Source: Conus ventricosus (lineage: Eukaryota; Mollusca; Gastropoda; Neogastropoda; Conidae). Taken from it: 64,000 bases of DNA. The stretch lies in NCBI GenBank assembly GCA_018398815.1, contig CM031620.1, forward strand, positions 66,050,504-66,114,503. The letters are read 5' to 3'. Numbering within the stretch: position 1 is the stretch's first letter; every line of letters begins with the position of its first letter. The position numbers and the translations under genes were made by a program. The notes under the pieces are model-generated. The model had not been told where the DNA came from. It ran no database searches and worked only from the letters and a program-made list of their open reading frames with translations. This document shows positions 1 through 9,599 of this stretch, in pieces.

Positions 1-70
1 TGGGTTTAAATAATATTTCTATTTAGACACGGAGGAGAAGCTAGTTTTGGAGCCATAGGCATACGTGCGT

Positions 71-142
71 ATGCACACACACACTCACACACGAACACAC
101 ACACATACACACAAAACACACGCTCATACACGCGCGCGCAAC

Positions 143-179
<37 letters not shown>

Positions 180-550
180 GAAGAGAGAGACAGAGAGAGA
201 CAGACAGACAGAGAGGCGGGCAGACACACACACACACACACAGAGCAGGGTAAACCGACTTGTTGGCACTGACAGCACAGACTGAGCGAGCGCATGGGCC
301 GAAGGTGTTGGCACACACGAGACTGACACCAGGCTACACAGTAGTCTCTTCAACACGGGACAGACTCAGGAGAAGCAGTATCAACACTGGGCAGACACGG
401 GACGAAAAGGTGTCAACATGGGCCGGGGTAAACTGACCTAAAACAACAACAACAACAACAACAACAACAAAACCTGATCTGGGAGCTGTTCACAGTTTCG
501 TGATGTTGACAGACACACGCACACACACACACACACACACACCACACATG
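71..550. repeat. microsatellite cluster: (CA)n, (ACAG)n, (AAC)n
   Basis: Alternating CA and ACAG/GA runs fill about 71-245, an AAC run lies at about 440-471 and a second CA run at about 514-550. Open frames through it are Cys/Val or Thr/His repeats produced by the microsatellites and are not genes. Confidence 0.95.
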
Positions 551-851
551 GGCACAGACAGACACTCATACACGCGCGCGCGCGCCTCACGCTTGCTGAC
601 AAACTGAGAGGCCAAAAATCAATACTGCCGCCCGCGTCTCCCCTCACCCCACTCCTTCACGCCGGGCCTGCGCATTACATATATTTTCATCAGCTTTTCT
701 CGAAGCTTCTCTGCCGCGTGGCGGCGCTCTCACAGCGCTCACATGACTAGTAACCAACACCGGTTTCATCATTCTTCTACTGGCTCCCGGACGAGTAGGG
801 CGTTTTTTTTATTGCGCTGTGTACTGTGTTTTGGTGTGTTATTCTAAAAAA

Positions 852-1482
852 ATGGCTACCCGTTTCACTGAAGAGCAGGCTCTCGCCATTGAACACCACA
901 AGTTTTACCATACTTGCATGTCAGAGTATTTGTTGAAAAAAGAACGGGGTGAAGCATGTTCGTTACCGCTGAAACCGAAAAGAAGTATTGCTTTCCTAGA
1001 AGGAACAGAAAAAGAAAAAAGGGAACCGACTGCTTTGGAAATGGACGACTATCTTAAAGGTTTGTTGGTTCAAGGAAATGAAAACGTTGAAGGCAATATT
1101 GCTGAACAAAATATAGCCAGTTTCAATATGTGTTTGACTATCGATGAGATGGTTCCTTATTTAATAAATGGCGCTGCATTGTTGAAAGCTGGCCAAAGCA
1201 AAACAATCCATCACGCGTTGATTTTTGGGCGTTGGCTTGAGACAGCCCAAGTCATGTTTAAAAAACAAAAAACGCATCAAACATGGCGTTTATTTCTTAA
1301 GACGCAGGTGAACATGTCTGATTCGTATGCTAGGAAACTCATTCAACTTTCTGTGTGTTTTTATAACTATCCTAAATTCCACAAGCTAGATCAGTATAAA
1401 TGAACTGTGTAGCAAACGCCAAACCATTATTAAACTTATGCAACAGAATAACGATTTTCGAATGTTCTGGCAAACAAACTAG
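852..1482 (+). pseudogene. gene X, copy 1 (conserved element-terminal protein, frameshifted)
   Basis: Protein of about 210 codons starting at the ATG at 852; an in-frame earlier ATG at 819 is less likely, because the second copy (complement 45754-46385) starts with the same residues (MATRFTEEQ here, MANRFTEEQ there). The N-terminal half is charged (KPKRSIAFLEGTEKEK block), then comes MCLTIDEMVPYL, then a Trp/aromatic helical C-terminal block around FGRWLETAQ and SDSYARKLIQLS that could be a DNA-binding helical domain (inference). The first frame stops at 1403; homology to copy 2 continues in another frame to a stop at 1480-1482, so there is a small deletion near 1388. I do not recognise a biochemical function. 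It lies just inside what appears to be an element terminus, with its 3' end pointing outward. Confidence 0.6.
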
Positions 1483-1690
1483 ATAGGGATAGGCAACCTT
1501 AGTACATCTACCAGTATGGAGAGGAGTAGTGTGTGGCCAGCACTATCTTCATATAAATGCTCCAAATATACAATGACGGATGTACTACTACTGGCGATTA
1601 GAGCCGCCATAAAAGCTCGGCTACAGCAGTAATTGCTGTAACTCTGCCAAAGCCAGTTGCAAGCCTGGTTGAGAAAAGAGGAGCAGAGCA
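1483..1690. repeat. element-terminal flank, inverted copy at 45541-45765
   Basis: This stretch reappears, reverse-complemented and highly similar, at 45541-45765, each time directly 3' of gene X. Shared blocks include the stretch around TAGATAGGGATAGGC, GGCGATTAGAGCCGCCATAA and CTGTAACTCTGCCAAAGCC. Co-conservation with gene X beyond the coding end argues that it is part of the mobile element rather than host DNA. Confidence 0.8.
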
Positions 1691-1870
1691 AACTAGGCCA
1701 AACAACCCTATGTGATCGCTTGCCGCCAATGACGTCAGCACCTGCAAAGCTCGGTGGCAAACTAGGCCAAACGACCCTATGTGATCGCTTGACTACAAAG
1801 CGCGGCAGCACCAGCAAAGCTCAGCGGCAAACTAGGCCAAACGACCCTATGTGATCACTTGGGGTTGATT
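1689..1870. repeat. three ~70-bp tandem repeats at presumed element terminus
   Basis: The core AAACTAGGCCAAACGACCC begins at about 1690, 1759 and 1829 (spacing 69 and 70 bp), each followed by CTATGTGATC and a variable GC-rich tail containing GCAAAGCTC. A related core, AAACTAGGTCAAACG, builds the palindrome at 45400-45539 in the same position relative to gene X. It is a likely terminal or integrase-recognition repeat (inference). Confidence 0.75.
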
Positions 1871-1885
1871 GAGGTTGCGCGCGGG

Positions 1886-2095
1886 ACACAGCCTGGTAGT
1901 TCCACTTCTTGTTTGTTTGTTGGTGTTTGTGTGTTTTGGCCTACCCCACGCACGCACGTCCCTCCGCCCCCACCCCTGGACTGTCTATTGGGTGTTTGTG
2001 TTTGTTGTTTGTTTTGTCCTACCCCACGCATGCACACCCCCCTACCCCACTCCACCCCCACCCACCACTCACCCCACCCCACCCGCCCCACAGCC
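1886..2095. repeat. GT-rich / C-rich low-complexity spacer, two sub-copies
   Basis: A unit of the form TGTTTGTGTGTTTTGG-CCTACCCCACGCACGCA occurs at about 1922-1956 and again at about 1992-2034, followed by a C/A-rich tract to 2095. Several overlapping open frames here are low complexity (Pro/His or Gly/Arg rich) and are not supported as genes. Confidence 0.7.
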
Positions 2096-2215
2096 AAGTT
2101 TTAATAAGTTCTTGATCAAGTCTTAATTAAGTTCTTAATAAGTTTTTGATCAAGTTCTTGATAAGTTCTTGATTAAGTCATCCTTTAAGTACAACCAAGT
2201 TCTTATTAAGTTATC
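2096..2215. repeat. iterated AAGTTCTT(G/A)AT array
   Basis: At least eight degenerate copies of AAGTTCTTGATC / AAGTTCTTAATT lie head to tail and contain the self-complementary cores TTGATCAA and TTAATTAA. Element 2 has a comparable AACTTAA-rich array at 50985-51165 beside the equivalent small genes. The position suggests a replication or regulatory site, which is inference. Confidence 0.7.
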
Positions 2216-2239
2216 TTATAATTATCAAAAAAATACAAG

Positions 2240-2458
2240 CTATGTTTTTATCTTAAATAGTAGATGTCTAATATAGTACACACACGCCTCAAAAAACGCG
2301 TCATTGTTGAGGATGTCTTGCTCAGCGTTCTCTGCATAGATCTTAAGGAAGTTTTTACAACCGAAGCAACCGCATTGATTACAATTCTGGTCTATGGAAA
2401 TGCCTTTTATAGACTCCATGTCTTTATTTATTGACTTTATCATTTTATAATACGCCAT
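2240..2458 (-). CDS. small Cys-rich protein, unknown
   Basis: 72 residues from an ATG at 2458, preceded by an AT-rich leader. It has a central CNQCGCFGCK cluster (four Cys in ten residues) that could bind a metal, flanked by charged helices (NAEQDILNNDAFFEACV). It is the outermost minus-strand gene of element 1, downstream of the 2580-3436 reading frame. I do not recognise the family; a conserved virion or DNA-binding accessory is possible but unsupported. Confidence 0.5.
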   Translation of the reverse strand: MAYYKMIKSINKDMESIKGISIDQNCNQCGCFGCKNFLKIYAENAEQDILNNDAFFEACVYYIRHLLFKIKT

Positions 2459-2579
2459 GATCTATTTTTATTAAAAAAATTTAAAATATTATTGCATTAT
2501 AAATGGGTCAAATGATCTTTTGCTGTTGACGGTTTTGGCGTGCAGTTGTCTTTTTCTGTATTTAACGGTTCAGGTTGTT

Positions 2580-3436
2580 TTAACTTCTTTTGTTTTTGTT
2601 GCCATTGGTTATATATTTTATAACCATAATAACTGCCCCCAGCAGCAGCAAGGGCGCCAAAATGGCAACAGTTTTAAGTTCAATATTCCATGAAGACTTT
2701 GGGGCCCTTGAATCACATGGAGTTTTTATAGCTGGCATTGAATCAACTTGTTCTGGCGTTGGCGGTGTTATGTTTTCATGATGATCATATTCTGTAACAT
2801 TAATTTTTTTTGTCTGTTCCACTCTGCTAATTTTTTTCCTGCTTCAACACGCCCAGGATTTTTAATGGTCTCCACCTGATTCAGTGTTTTCTGCTGATTT
2901 TCTGGCTTGGTTACTTTCTCCACCTGATTCAGTGTTTTCTGGTTCTGCTGATTTTCCAGCTCGTTCATTTTGAAGGGAAACAAAATCTATATGATTAAAA
3001 GTTATTAATCCCATGATTAATGGCGATAACAATGTTCCAAATCTGTAGTATAAATCACATCCTAGAGACTCTAATGACTTTGTTAAAACTGGATCCTGTG
3101 TTAAATCATACATAAAATCTTGTTCAGAATCAATGGAGCAAATCTACTGACTAGTTTAGTGTACAAACTAAGAACCGTTTGGCCCACACTTTTCACCATT
3201 CTAGACCCCAACTGCGCTTCATACCTGTTATGATACTTTATAATGTCTTGCGGCGACATTTGTTGAATCTGTTCTATGCTGAATTCAGTTCCGAGGAACT
3301 GTTTTGTTTTCCCACATGCTGCCAAAGAATACAGCCTCTCCTTTTTGGGCATAATAGCTTGATCATCAACTTGGTCATTCATAAGTTCAGGAAGGTTTAG
3401 GCCGCCTTGTAGCTGTAGTAGATCATCACTGTTCAT
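2580..3436 (-). pseudogene. element-1 structural/accessory protein with C-terminal membrane segment, frameshifted
   Basis: Read from the ATG at 3436, frame one codes about 110 residues of helical sequence (LPELMNDQVDD; FSIEQIQQMSPQDIIKYHNR). Homologous-looking coding then continues in other frames: a block with DLYYRFGTLLSPLIMGLITF (hydrophobic, about 3010-3060), a Gln/Lys-rich spacer with a repeated KTLNQVE (about 2850-2950), and finally about 80 residues ending in a strong membrane segment (VAILAPLLLLGAVIMVIKYI, about 2600-2660). This could be one gene with two or three frameshifts or two overlapping genes. It diverges from 3473 across a 36-bp AT-rich spacer. Function unknown; a virion membrane or scaffold role is inference. 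Confidence 0.5.
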
Positions 3437-3472
3437 GTTTTTTAATAATTATAATTATTTTATTTTATAAAA
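3437..3472. promoter_or_regulatory. 36-bp AT-rich divergent promoter
   Basis: The whole spacer between the two start codons is A/T only and ends TTTTATAAAA directly at the 3473 ATG. The same TTTATAAAA-type box touches the starts at 3726 and 9575 (minus strand), so it is a candidate shared core promoter for element genes. Confidence 0.5.
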
Positions 3473-3679
3473 ATGAGCACCGAAAAAACTGTCACCAACC
3501 TTGTATACCATTCTGCTGTTATTGGAGGACTAAGTGTAGGATACTCAATGCTTGGTAAAAGCCTGTTAAGAATTAAACCAGCAGATCTTGGCAAACTAGA
3601 CTTTGAGGATTCAGCAAAGCTGATTGCTATTGTTGCAGCTTCGTTTGCTACGAAAGATTTTCTAGTTAAGCAGGAATAA
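3473..3679 (+). CDS. small two-helix membrane protein, unknown
   Basis: 68 residues. There are two hydrophobic segments, about residues 11-28 (around YHSAVIGGLSVGYSML) and 48-60 (around KLIAIVAASFATKDF), separated by a charged loop (RIKPADLGKLDFEDS). The reading frame is intact. It is the first of a plus-strand run (3473, 3726, 4141, 5124), with a TATA-like box on the ATG. A fragment in the corrupted copy at about 52430-52700 appears to correspond. A virion membrane protein or holin-like role is speculation. Confidence 0.55.
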   Translation: MSTEKTVTNLVYHSAVIGGLSVGYSMLGKSLLRIKPADLGKLDFEDSAKLIAIVAASFATKDFLVKQE

Positions 3680-3725
3680 TTCCGGACAATATAAATATGT
3701 AAGAAAAAAAATACATTTATAAAAA

Positions 3726-4133
3726 ATGGCTTCACTCGCAATAATGATAGGTGGCGCTGTGGTGAATGCGCTTGCTTTTAGCGGAAGTAATTTCGCATTT
3801 AGTAAACTGGGGAATGACGGCGAGAGAAAAAGACATAACAAAGCTATGGAGCAACTAGCAGCTGCACAAGACGCCTATGAAAGGCAGAGACTTGAGCAGT
3901 TAGATTTTATTAATGACACACTGAAAAGACAGGGGCATGCAGCTTACACATTTAAAATGTTGATCAAGCAATAAAACAATATTATCTAGTAACAGGCAAA
4001 CCAATCGAGACATTGCCCCCACCAAAATTCAGTGACTTTTATCAACCATCAGAAAAACAAAAAGATGCAAGAAATTGGGTTTATTGTCGTTGGTATGACC
4101 GTCGTGTATTTTGTTGCACATAATATTGGCTGA
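3726..4133 (+). pseudogene. membrane-anchored coiled-coil protein, frameshifted
   Basis: It starts at 3726 behind TTATAAAAA. The N-terminus is hydrophobic and Gly/Ala rich (ASLAIMIGGAVVNALAF), followed by a charged helix (KRHNKAMEQLAAAQDAYERQ). The first frame ends at 3974, but coding character goes on in a second frame (PIETLPPPKFSDFYQPSEKQ, about 4003-4062) and a third frame gives a C-terminal membrane segment (GFIVVGMTVVYFVAHNIG) to the stop at 4131-4133, eight bases before the integrase. The breaks look like single-base indels. Element 2 has a matching stretch at about 52740-52960. Function unknown; the layout suggests a virion membrane-associated protein. Confidence 0.55.
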
Positions 4134-4140
4134 ATAAAAA

Positions 4141-5094
4141 ATGAACAAAATCTATTATTCGCCCAAAGGATATTGGAAGGGCATCACAGCAATTAAAAAG
4201 CTAAGCCAAGCAGCGGGAGTCAGTGAACAAACAGCAAAGGAATGGTTATCTAAACAAGCGATTTGGCAAATTTATTTACCTGCACCTAGGCGAATACAGA
4301 GACCACACTTTGTGAACGCAATACCGAACGACACCCATCAAATGGATCTTTTATATTTACCCTCTGATAGGATTAGACGAAAAAGATTTAAGTACGCACT
4401 CACAGTCATTGACATGGCTTCAAGATATAAAGATGCGGAACCATTAACACAAAAGAGTGCTTCTGCTGTTGCTGTTGCTATACAACTGATATATCAACGA
4501 GGGCCACTAACTTATCCTCGCATGATTCAAGTTGATGATGGAAAAGAATTTAAAGGCCAAGTGAATCAATTATTGTTGAAACATAGAGTTACTATTAGAA
4601 GAGGCATTCCGGGAGTTCACAGATCACAGGCTTTAGTTGAAAACTTTAACAAACAGTTAGCCGAAAGACTTTTCTCCTACCAGCATCACAGAGAGCTGAT
4701 TGACAATTCTCGCAACACAGAATGGGTTAGAAGACTGCCCTCAGTTTTGCGAGCAATGAATAATGAAGAATTTAAAGGGCTAAAACCAGTACAAGCAATC
4801 AAAAGAAAAACAATAAATGTTGCTGAAGACTCCAGTACAGCCAGCAAACTATTACCGTTTGGTTTGAAAGTAAGGTACCTTTATTTACCGGGGAAGCAGA
4901 AGGGGACACTCGCATCAGGGCAAACAGATCCAGTTTGGAGTGTTGATCCATATGAAATAAAAAGAATTGTAAAAATGAATCCGCCCGTGTATATATTACG
5001 AGAAACTGGCACAACAAAACAACCAGCTCCTCAAAGATCTTTTGTGAAGGAAGAACTGCAGATAATCCCACCAGACACAGTTCCAGTTGCTTAG
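4141..5094 (+). CDS. Polinton/Maverick-type DDE integrase (intact)
   Basis: 317 residues with no breaks. The N-terminal about 50 residues are HTH-like (SPKGYWKGITAIKKL; QTAKEWLSKQA). The retrovirus-like integrase core shows the first Asp at D69 (HQMDLLYLP), the VIDMASRYKDAEPL strand, the second Asp at D132 or D133 (IQVDDGKEFKG) and the Glu at E167 (HRSQALVENFN), so Asp-Glu spacing is about 34-35. The C-terminal part (about 240-317) is an SH3-like beta domain with WSVDPYEIKRI and RSFVKEELQI. Known family role: inserts the linear double-stranded element DNA into host chromosomes. It is in tandem with 3726-4133 and 5124-5459. It is the only large element-1 gene without a frameshift. A diverged broken copy is at about 53090-54010. 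Confidence 0.93.
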   Translation: MNKIYYSPKGYWKGITAIKKLSQAAGVSEQTAKEWLSKQAIWQIYLPAPRRIQRPHFVNAIPNDTHQMDLLYLPSDRIRRKRFKYALTVIDMASRYKDAEPLTQKSASAVAVAIQLIYQRGPLTYPRMIQVDDGKEFKGQVNQLLLKHRVTIRRGIPGVHRSQALVENFNKQLAERLFSYQHHRELIDNSRNTEWVRRLPSVLRAMNNEEFKGLKPVQAIKRKTINVAEDSSTASKLLPFGLKVRYLYLPGKQKGTLASGQTDPVWSVDPYEIKRIVKMNPPVYILRETGTTKQPAPQRSFVKEELQIIPPDTVPVA

Positions 5095-5109
5095 TTAATT
5101 TACGTAAAT

Positions 5110-5123
5110 ATATTTGAGTTAAA
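5110..5123 (+). promoter_or_regulatory. ATATTTGAGTTA box
   Basis: The sequence TATTTGAGTT at 5111-5120 lies three bases before the ATG at 5124. TTTGAGTT recurs before the two polymerase starts (complement 8841-8848 and 46716-46723), and not before the other element genes I checked. Confidence 0.4.
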
Positions 5124-5459
5124 ATGGAAGCTCAGAAGGAAGTGCAGAACGAAACAAGAATGGTAAAGGAAGAGACCTTGAAAATGATACGGGAATCATT
5201 TCATGCGTGTAATGCTATTAAGGAAACATTTTCGAGGATTAATCAATGCATGCTAAATCATCCAGATCACCTACAACTCAAACCCCCAAATTGGGAAAAA
5301 GAATATCTTGAAATAATAAAAAAAATTCGAACTCGTCAAGCAAACATGAGAAAAGATTTAAATGAATTGGATGAAGCTATGATTGATCTTATAATAAAAG
5401 TTGATGAAAAATATAAACCCTCCTGTTTATGCGGCCCTCCAGTGCCCGATTGCATATGA
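5124..5459 (+). CDS. coiled-coil protein, unknown
   Basis: 111 residues, intact. Mostly charged helix (MVKEETLKMIRESF; KEYLEIIKKIRTRQANMRKD; ELDEAMIDLIIKVDEKY), ending in a Cys-containing tail (CLCGPPVPDC). It follows the integrase by 29 bp and converges with the polymerase gene. It has the same upstream TTTGAGTT box as the polymerase, hinting at co-expression with replication genes. I found no counterpart in element 2, where the 84-residue gene follows the integrase directly. Function unknown. Confidence 0.6.
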   Translation: MEAQKEVQNETRMVKEETLKMIRESFHACNAIKETFSRINQCMLNHPDHLQLKPPNWEKEYLEIIKKIRTRQANMRKDLNELDEAMIDLIIKVDEKYKPSCLCGPPVPDCI

Positions 5460-5496
5460 AAACTCTGGATTAACAAACACCCGTTTTGTGTTTGTT

Positions 5497-8400
5497 CTAT
5501 CTAATGACTTCTTTGTTACAAACAGTTGTGTTGATCTCATGTAGATTAGATCGTAGTTTTACGTTGTCATGATGAAAAGTCTTATTGCCAAACAATGCTT
5601 CTTTGTAGTTGTCATACGATATGTTTGACTGCACAACGCTGCGAGATATTCCTTTTGCTTTCTTAATGATTTTCTCCTGGCTCGAAATACTGTACATTTT
5701 TTACCTTAACCCCACATACTCCTTGATTACCTTTCCAGATAATTCATCCTTCATCTTTCCTAAAACCTTCTTGTTAGTAATTGAATGTAAAGGCAAGTCT
5801 TTAGGATAATCGGACGTGTCATACCATCCTGCATGCCCTTTAGCCACTTCGGTTTCCATGTCTTTATAAATATCTTCAGTAGGGATATCTATAACAAAAC
5901 ATCTATATCTGTGTAAAGTACTCTGGACTCTGGATACGAGGGCTTAAAGTAGTCATAAAGAAATTCTAACATCAAAAGCTTTGATAATTCTAAAACAGTA
6001 AACCCAATAAATACAGGTTTGTCTAATTTGACTTTCTTTTTTTTCATCATTATGCCAAAAAGCTGATCATGAAATCTTCTGAAGTCCTGATAATTAGGTT
6101 TTGAAGTCAGCTTAATTGCTTCATTCTCTCTGGTGACCAATCTAACATCTTTACGCTTGTGCGGATTCTCCATAGTCTTACCGGAAACAGCTGTTGTTCA
6201 TCAGCTTAAAAAAGTCTTTTTCTGAGGCATCTGTGGATTTAGTTCTAAGATCAGTGTTCTTCATGATGTATGGTTTCATGAACTGTTCTTGGTCAAAAGC
6301 AATTATGCGATGGACAGCTGTTAACTTTAAACCATGTCTTAAATAAAATTGTAGAAGTCTGTAATGACAGACATAATTTTTTTTGCCCGAAGATTAGGCA
6401 CAAGTTTAGGTGGTTCTCTTGGATCCATCTTTAGACTTTCTGCTGCTAATGGATAGTCATTATGGAGGTCATGGAGTTCATGAGGATATTCTAAGTCAAC
6501 TTCTAGAATGAAACCACGCTGTTGATCAGGCGCCAAACTACCAACCACTTTAATGCCTTTTGAATATTGTTCGGATCACCGCCTGTGTACATTTTAAAGT
6601 TGCGTAATGGAAGTGATTGCGCCATTGCCCATCCATACAGATTGTTTGCATTAAATACATGAGATAGTTAGACCTTTTACTTGGATCATAATCATCTAGG
6701 TATTTGTTGTTTGCTTTACAGTAATGATGCGACGCCATACTAATTCCTCCACGCAATCCGTTTTCAATCATCTGAATCATTGGTAAATCTGACAATAAAT
6801 CAATCTGTACTCCGGTAAACTTTAAGAAAGCGTCCCAACTCATCCCGGGCGCAGAAATGTAATGCGCGGGATCCAGGCTATAATGTTTCATGCAGGTCTT
6901 TCTATAATTTTCAAAGACGTCCGCCAACAAACATACATCTGCCATCAAGTATGAATCATGATAGTCTCCCATCGTTTTACAATCTAACTTTTGCCAAGCA
7001 TCTTGAGCATGCTGGTAATCGGAGTCGCTGATGTCCTTTCCTCTAAGACTAGAAAAGAACGCGCCTTTAGGAGGAAGTGTATTTTCATCAAACCTTTCCC
7101 AACTGTTCATGTACTCATAAGGGTAAACGCCCTTTCTAACGAGAGTTGGGTCAAAATATTCTTCTGTTATTGGGCAGGACTTTAAGGACATAGCCAGTGC
7201 CTCTAATGAGCCCATCATGTGTTGCATAGAGTCGTAGAAAGACATGTTATTTAAAGTGAAACACATGTACTTTTCTGATGACTGTGCGATGCATGACACC
7301 CTAAAGGCATCGTCTACTGCTTTCATTATAAGGTGAGAGTCGTAACCTCGCAAGTTATGAAAGAATACAGGCAGCTTCCATGTCTTAGGATCAAACTTTA
7401 GTTGAAGATTGCATTTTACTGTGCGCTGCTCCTCTAAACTTCCCACTAATGTGATCATGGTCTCTTACTGACGGATTGGCTTCCTCACTGAGTTCTAAAC
7501 CACAAATCCAACAATGTGTGGCTGAGTCATACTGTTGTTGGTCTTCAGGTGTCATTATGATTTCAGATTAAGTTTAGATTATTAGAACAGTCATTACGCA
7601 CTTTCTGCATGCGTTCTAAGAAGTATTTTGCAGCATTAGGCCCTCTATATAATTCTGGCTTTGAATGAATGCCATCCGACCTGACAATGATGAAAGCAAA
7701 TGAACAGATCTGATGATTACTCATTAGGACCGTTTTCGGAAGTTTCTGCGGCGTTGGGCCTTCATAAGGAACAATAAGCGATTCGAAGTCTGCGTAAACA
7801 ACATATGGAGAATTTTGCAGCCGTTTCCAGTTCTTAAAACTAACTTTAGATCCTGGCGGGGGCGTAGTTAGTTCTGTATTACAGTCAACTGGCCGATACA
7901 ATGTTTCTTATGTTCACTCGCGGCTTGAACAGATGGCATTCTTGTTAAACATTTTCTGCAGAATTCTTGTTTATGGTAATGCTTTGAAGTATGCCGCAAT
8001 AATCTACTCATTGTGCGTATTAATGTGTAATGCGGTAGCCCCGCTGGTGAAAACATCAGTAGTAAGTCAACATGATTTTTGTCTGGTTCGCCAATCGTTG
8101 GACTGTTCTTGGACACTTTAATCGGTTGTAGATTTGTTTCCTCATCCCATGTGTAGACATTAACAGTTATTGGTTTGTTTTGCTCTTCAAACCGATCAAT
8201 GGAATCCACGCTAACAGGAAAGGACACCCCACTAAAGTTAAGGTCATTGATGTAAGGCTGATAGTTAGATACTCTCTCTGCGTTTTTGCGGGCGTGATGC
8301 AGCCTTGCGAGAACACACCACATGAAACATTTGTTGTCTGTATTCCTTATGTTTAAAACTGCTCTTTTTGCAACTAATGCTGGTGGTAGTGGAATGTAAG

Positions 8401-8824
8401 CCCTGCCTACAATCGGCGCATACTTAGCCTGTTTTAATCTAATCTCTAGGACTTCGCCCTCTGACCAACCAGAGCCTCTCATTTTGGCTTCTTCAGCGGC
8501 AGCGTCAAACTGTGTAAGCAGTTCGTCTTCCCAACCAGGTGTTAAGTCATTAGAGGAAAGAATAGTCTGTTGTTTAGTCGAGACCCAGACTTCTAGATTT
8601 TCTTCATTTATTGTTACATAGTCGATTAAAACAGCTAACATTACTTTAACTGGCGGGTCTATTGTTAGTTTACCTGGAACTTGAGAAATAGCATGAACAA
8701 CGCTTGCCCGTACGTTTGCTGGATTAATGACTTCTAAATCAATATCATTCAGTGCTCTTGATAAACGCTCTCTCTCGAGCATTCCTTCAAAAAATTCGTC
8801 TTGCCCTTCATATATCTTAGCCAT
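5497..8824 (-). pseudogene. protein-primed family B DNA polymerase, element 1 (frameshifted)
   Basis: About 1,100 codons, the usual Polinton PolB size, read on the minus strand from the ATG at 8824. The N-terminal domain has AYIPLPPALVAKRAVLN and DNKCFMWCVLARL, and a CRKCL...HKKHC zinc-finger-like cluster near 7880-7940. Exonuclease motifs: ExoI YADFESL (about 7788), ExoII FFHNLRGYDS (about 7339-7356), ExoIII YHDSYLMAD (6938-6964). The polymerase part has motif B FFKLMNNSCF (about 6182-6215) and motif C YTDID (5901-5915). Motif A, expected near 6650, falls at a frame break. At least five breaks (near 7870, 7500, 6640, 6340 and 5890) and a stop near 5700 separate the pieces. Known family role: copies the linear element from a terminal protein primer. 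Confidence 0.9.
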
Positions 8825-8949
8825 GTTGAGTTTCTTTTCTAACTCAAAATATTTATTTAAATTAAAAAAAAATAATTAATCAGAACCAATATCGACGGTC
8901 TTTTTGTGTTTGGACTCATAAACTAAAGTATAAACACCCTTTGGCGTTG
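8825..8949. promoter_or_regulatory. polymerase upstream region
   Basis: AT-rich 5' leader of the polymerase, holding TTTGAGTT on the minus strand (8841-8848, 16 bases before the ATG) and an A/T tract to about 8880. The rest up to the next minus-strand gene has no recognisable gene. Confidence 0.4.
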
Positions 8950-9204
8950 TTACTGTGAGCTGTTTAGAACAGAGTTTAATGTTTCGTTTACTTTTTTTAA
9001 GCATTCCTTTTTTATCTGCTCGGCGTCTGGCTGTTGAGAAAAAGTTGTCCTCGCCTTTCTTTGAAGATCAAACTTTTGTCTTTTATAGTCATCAAAATCG
9101 GCCTGTAAACGATTAAATTCTTCATCCGTGATGTTTGAGTCAACTAGTGCTTTATTTATTGTCAGTTTGAACGAACTAAGTTTAGCCGTTATTAGTTGAA
9201 CCAT
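8950..9204 (-). CDS. 84-residue coiled-coil protein
   Basis: An intact small gene from the ATG at 9204. Predicted all-helical: TAKLSSFKLTINKAL, a short SNITDEEF turn, then a basic coiled coil (FDDYKRQKFDLQRKA) and a second helix (IKKECLKKVNETLNSVL). A diverged counterpart lies on the same strand just after the element-2 integrase (about 54080-54330), where the reverse-complement text still reads like the SNITDE region. Function unknown; conservation in both elements says it is a real gene. Confidence 0.6.
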   Translation of the reverse strand: MVQLITAKLSSFKLTINKALVDSNITDEEFNRLQADFDDYKRQKFDLQRKARTTFSQQPDAEQIKKECLKKVNETLNSVLNSSQ

Positions 9205-9230
9205 AGCTGTGTGCTTTTGGAGTTTAGTTT

Positions 9231-9575
9231 TTAATTTTTGCTAGCAGCACCTACGGCTAATGAACACAGGCCGAGAGCTAAAGACAAACCTCCTAGAGGT
9301 AAAGCTGCGGGTGCGCCTATGCCCGTTGCTAAGAGACCAACACTCGTTCCTGCTGATAGAGCGCTTATAGTCGATGCTCCAGTATTAACATATGTAACAG
9401 CATTAAGGCAGCAGAATACCTTCGTTTGGTTTTGCTGTATTTTGAAAGGTCTTGCTCTAGTTTTTTGTTGCATTTGCGTAATGTTGGTTAATCTGAAGGT
9501 TTTTATGTTAGGGCTTTCTACTATCTCTTCTCTTGGCGGCGCTGTAGGCACATTTGGATAAACCTGAACAGACAT
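9231..9575 (-). CDS. 114-residue protein with two C-terminal membrane helices
   Basis: Starts at 9575 behind a TTTTATAAAA box. The first about 55 residues are polar with a Pro-rich start (VPTAPPREE) and a basic patch (KTRARPFK). The C-terminal 55 residues are strongly hydrophobic (STISALSAGTSVGLLATGI; PLGGLSLALGLCSLAVGAA), fitting a two-helix membrane hairpin. Intact in element 1; a corrupted matching tract lies at about 54340-54520. Probable virion membrane or membrane-remodelling protein, by inference only. Confidence 0.6.
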   Translation of the reverse strand: MSVQVYPNVPTAPPREEIVESPNIKTFRLTNITQMQQKTRARPFKIQQNQTKVFCCLNAVTYVNTGASTISALSAGTSVGLLATGIGAPAALPLGGLSLALGLCSLAVGAASKN

Positions 9576-9599
9576 GCTTTTTATAAAATAAAAAATAAT

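Noticed and set aside
6..356. Long Cys/Val/Ser-rich frames on the minus strand
   Set aside because: They are translations of (CA)n and (ACAG)n microsatellites in several overlapping frames.
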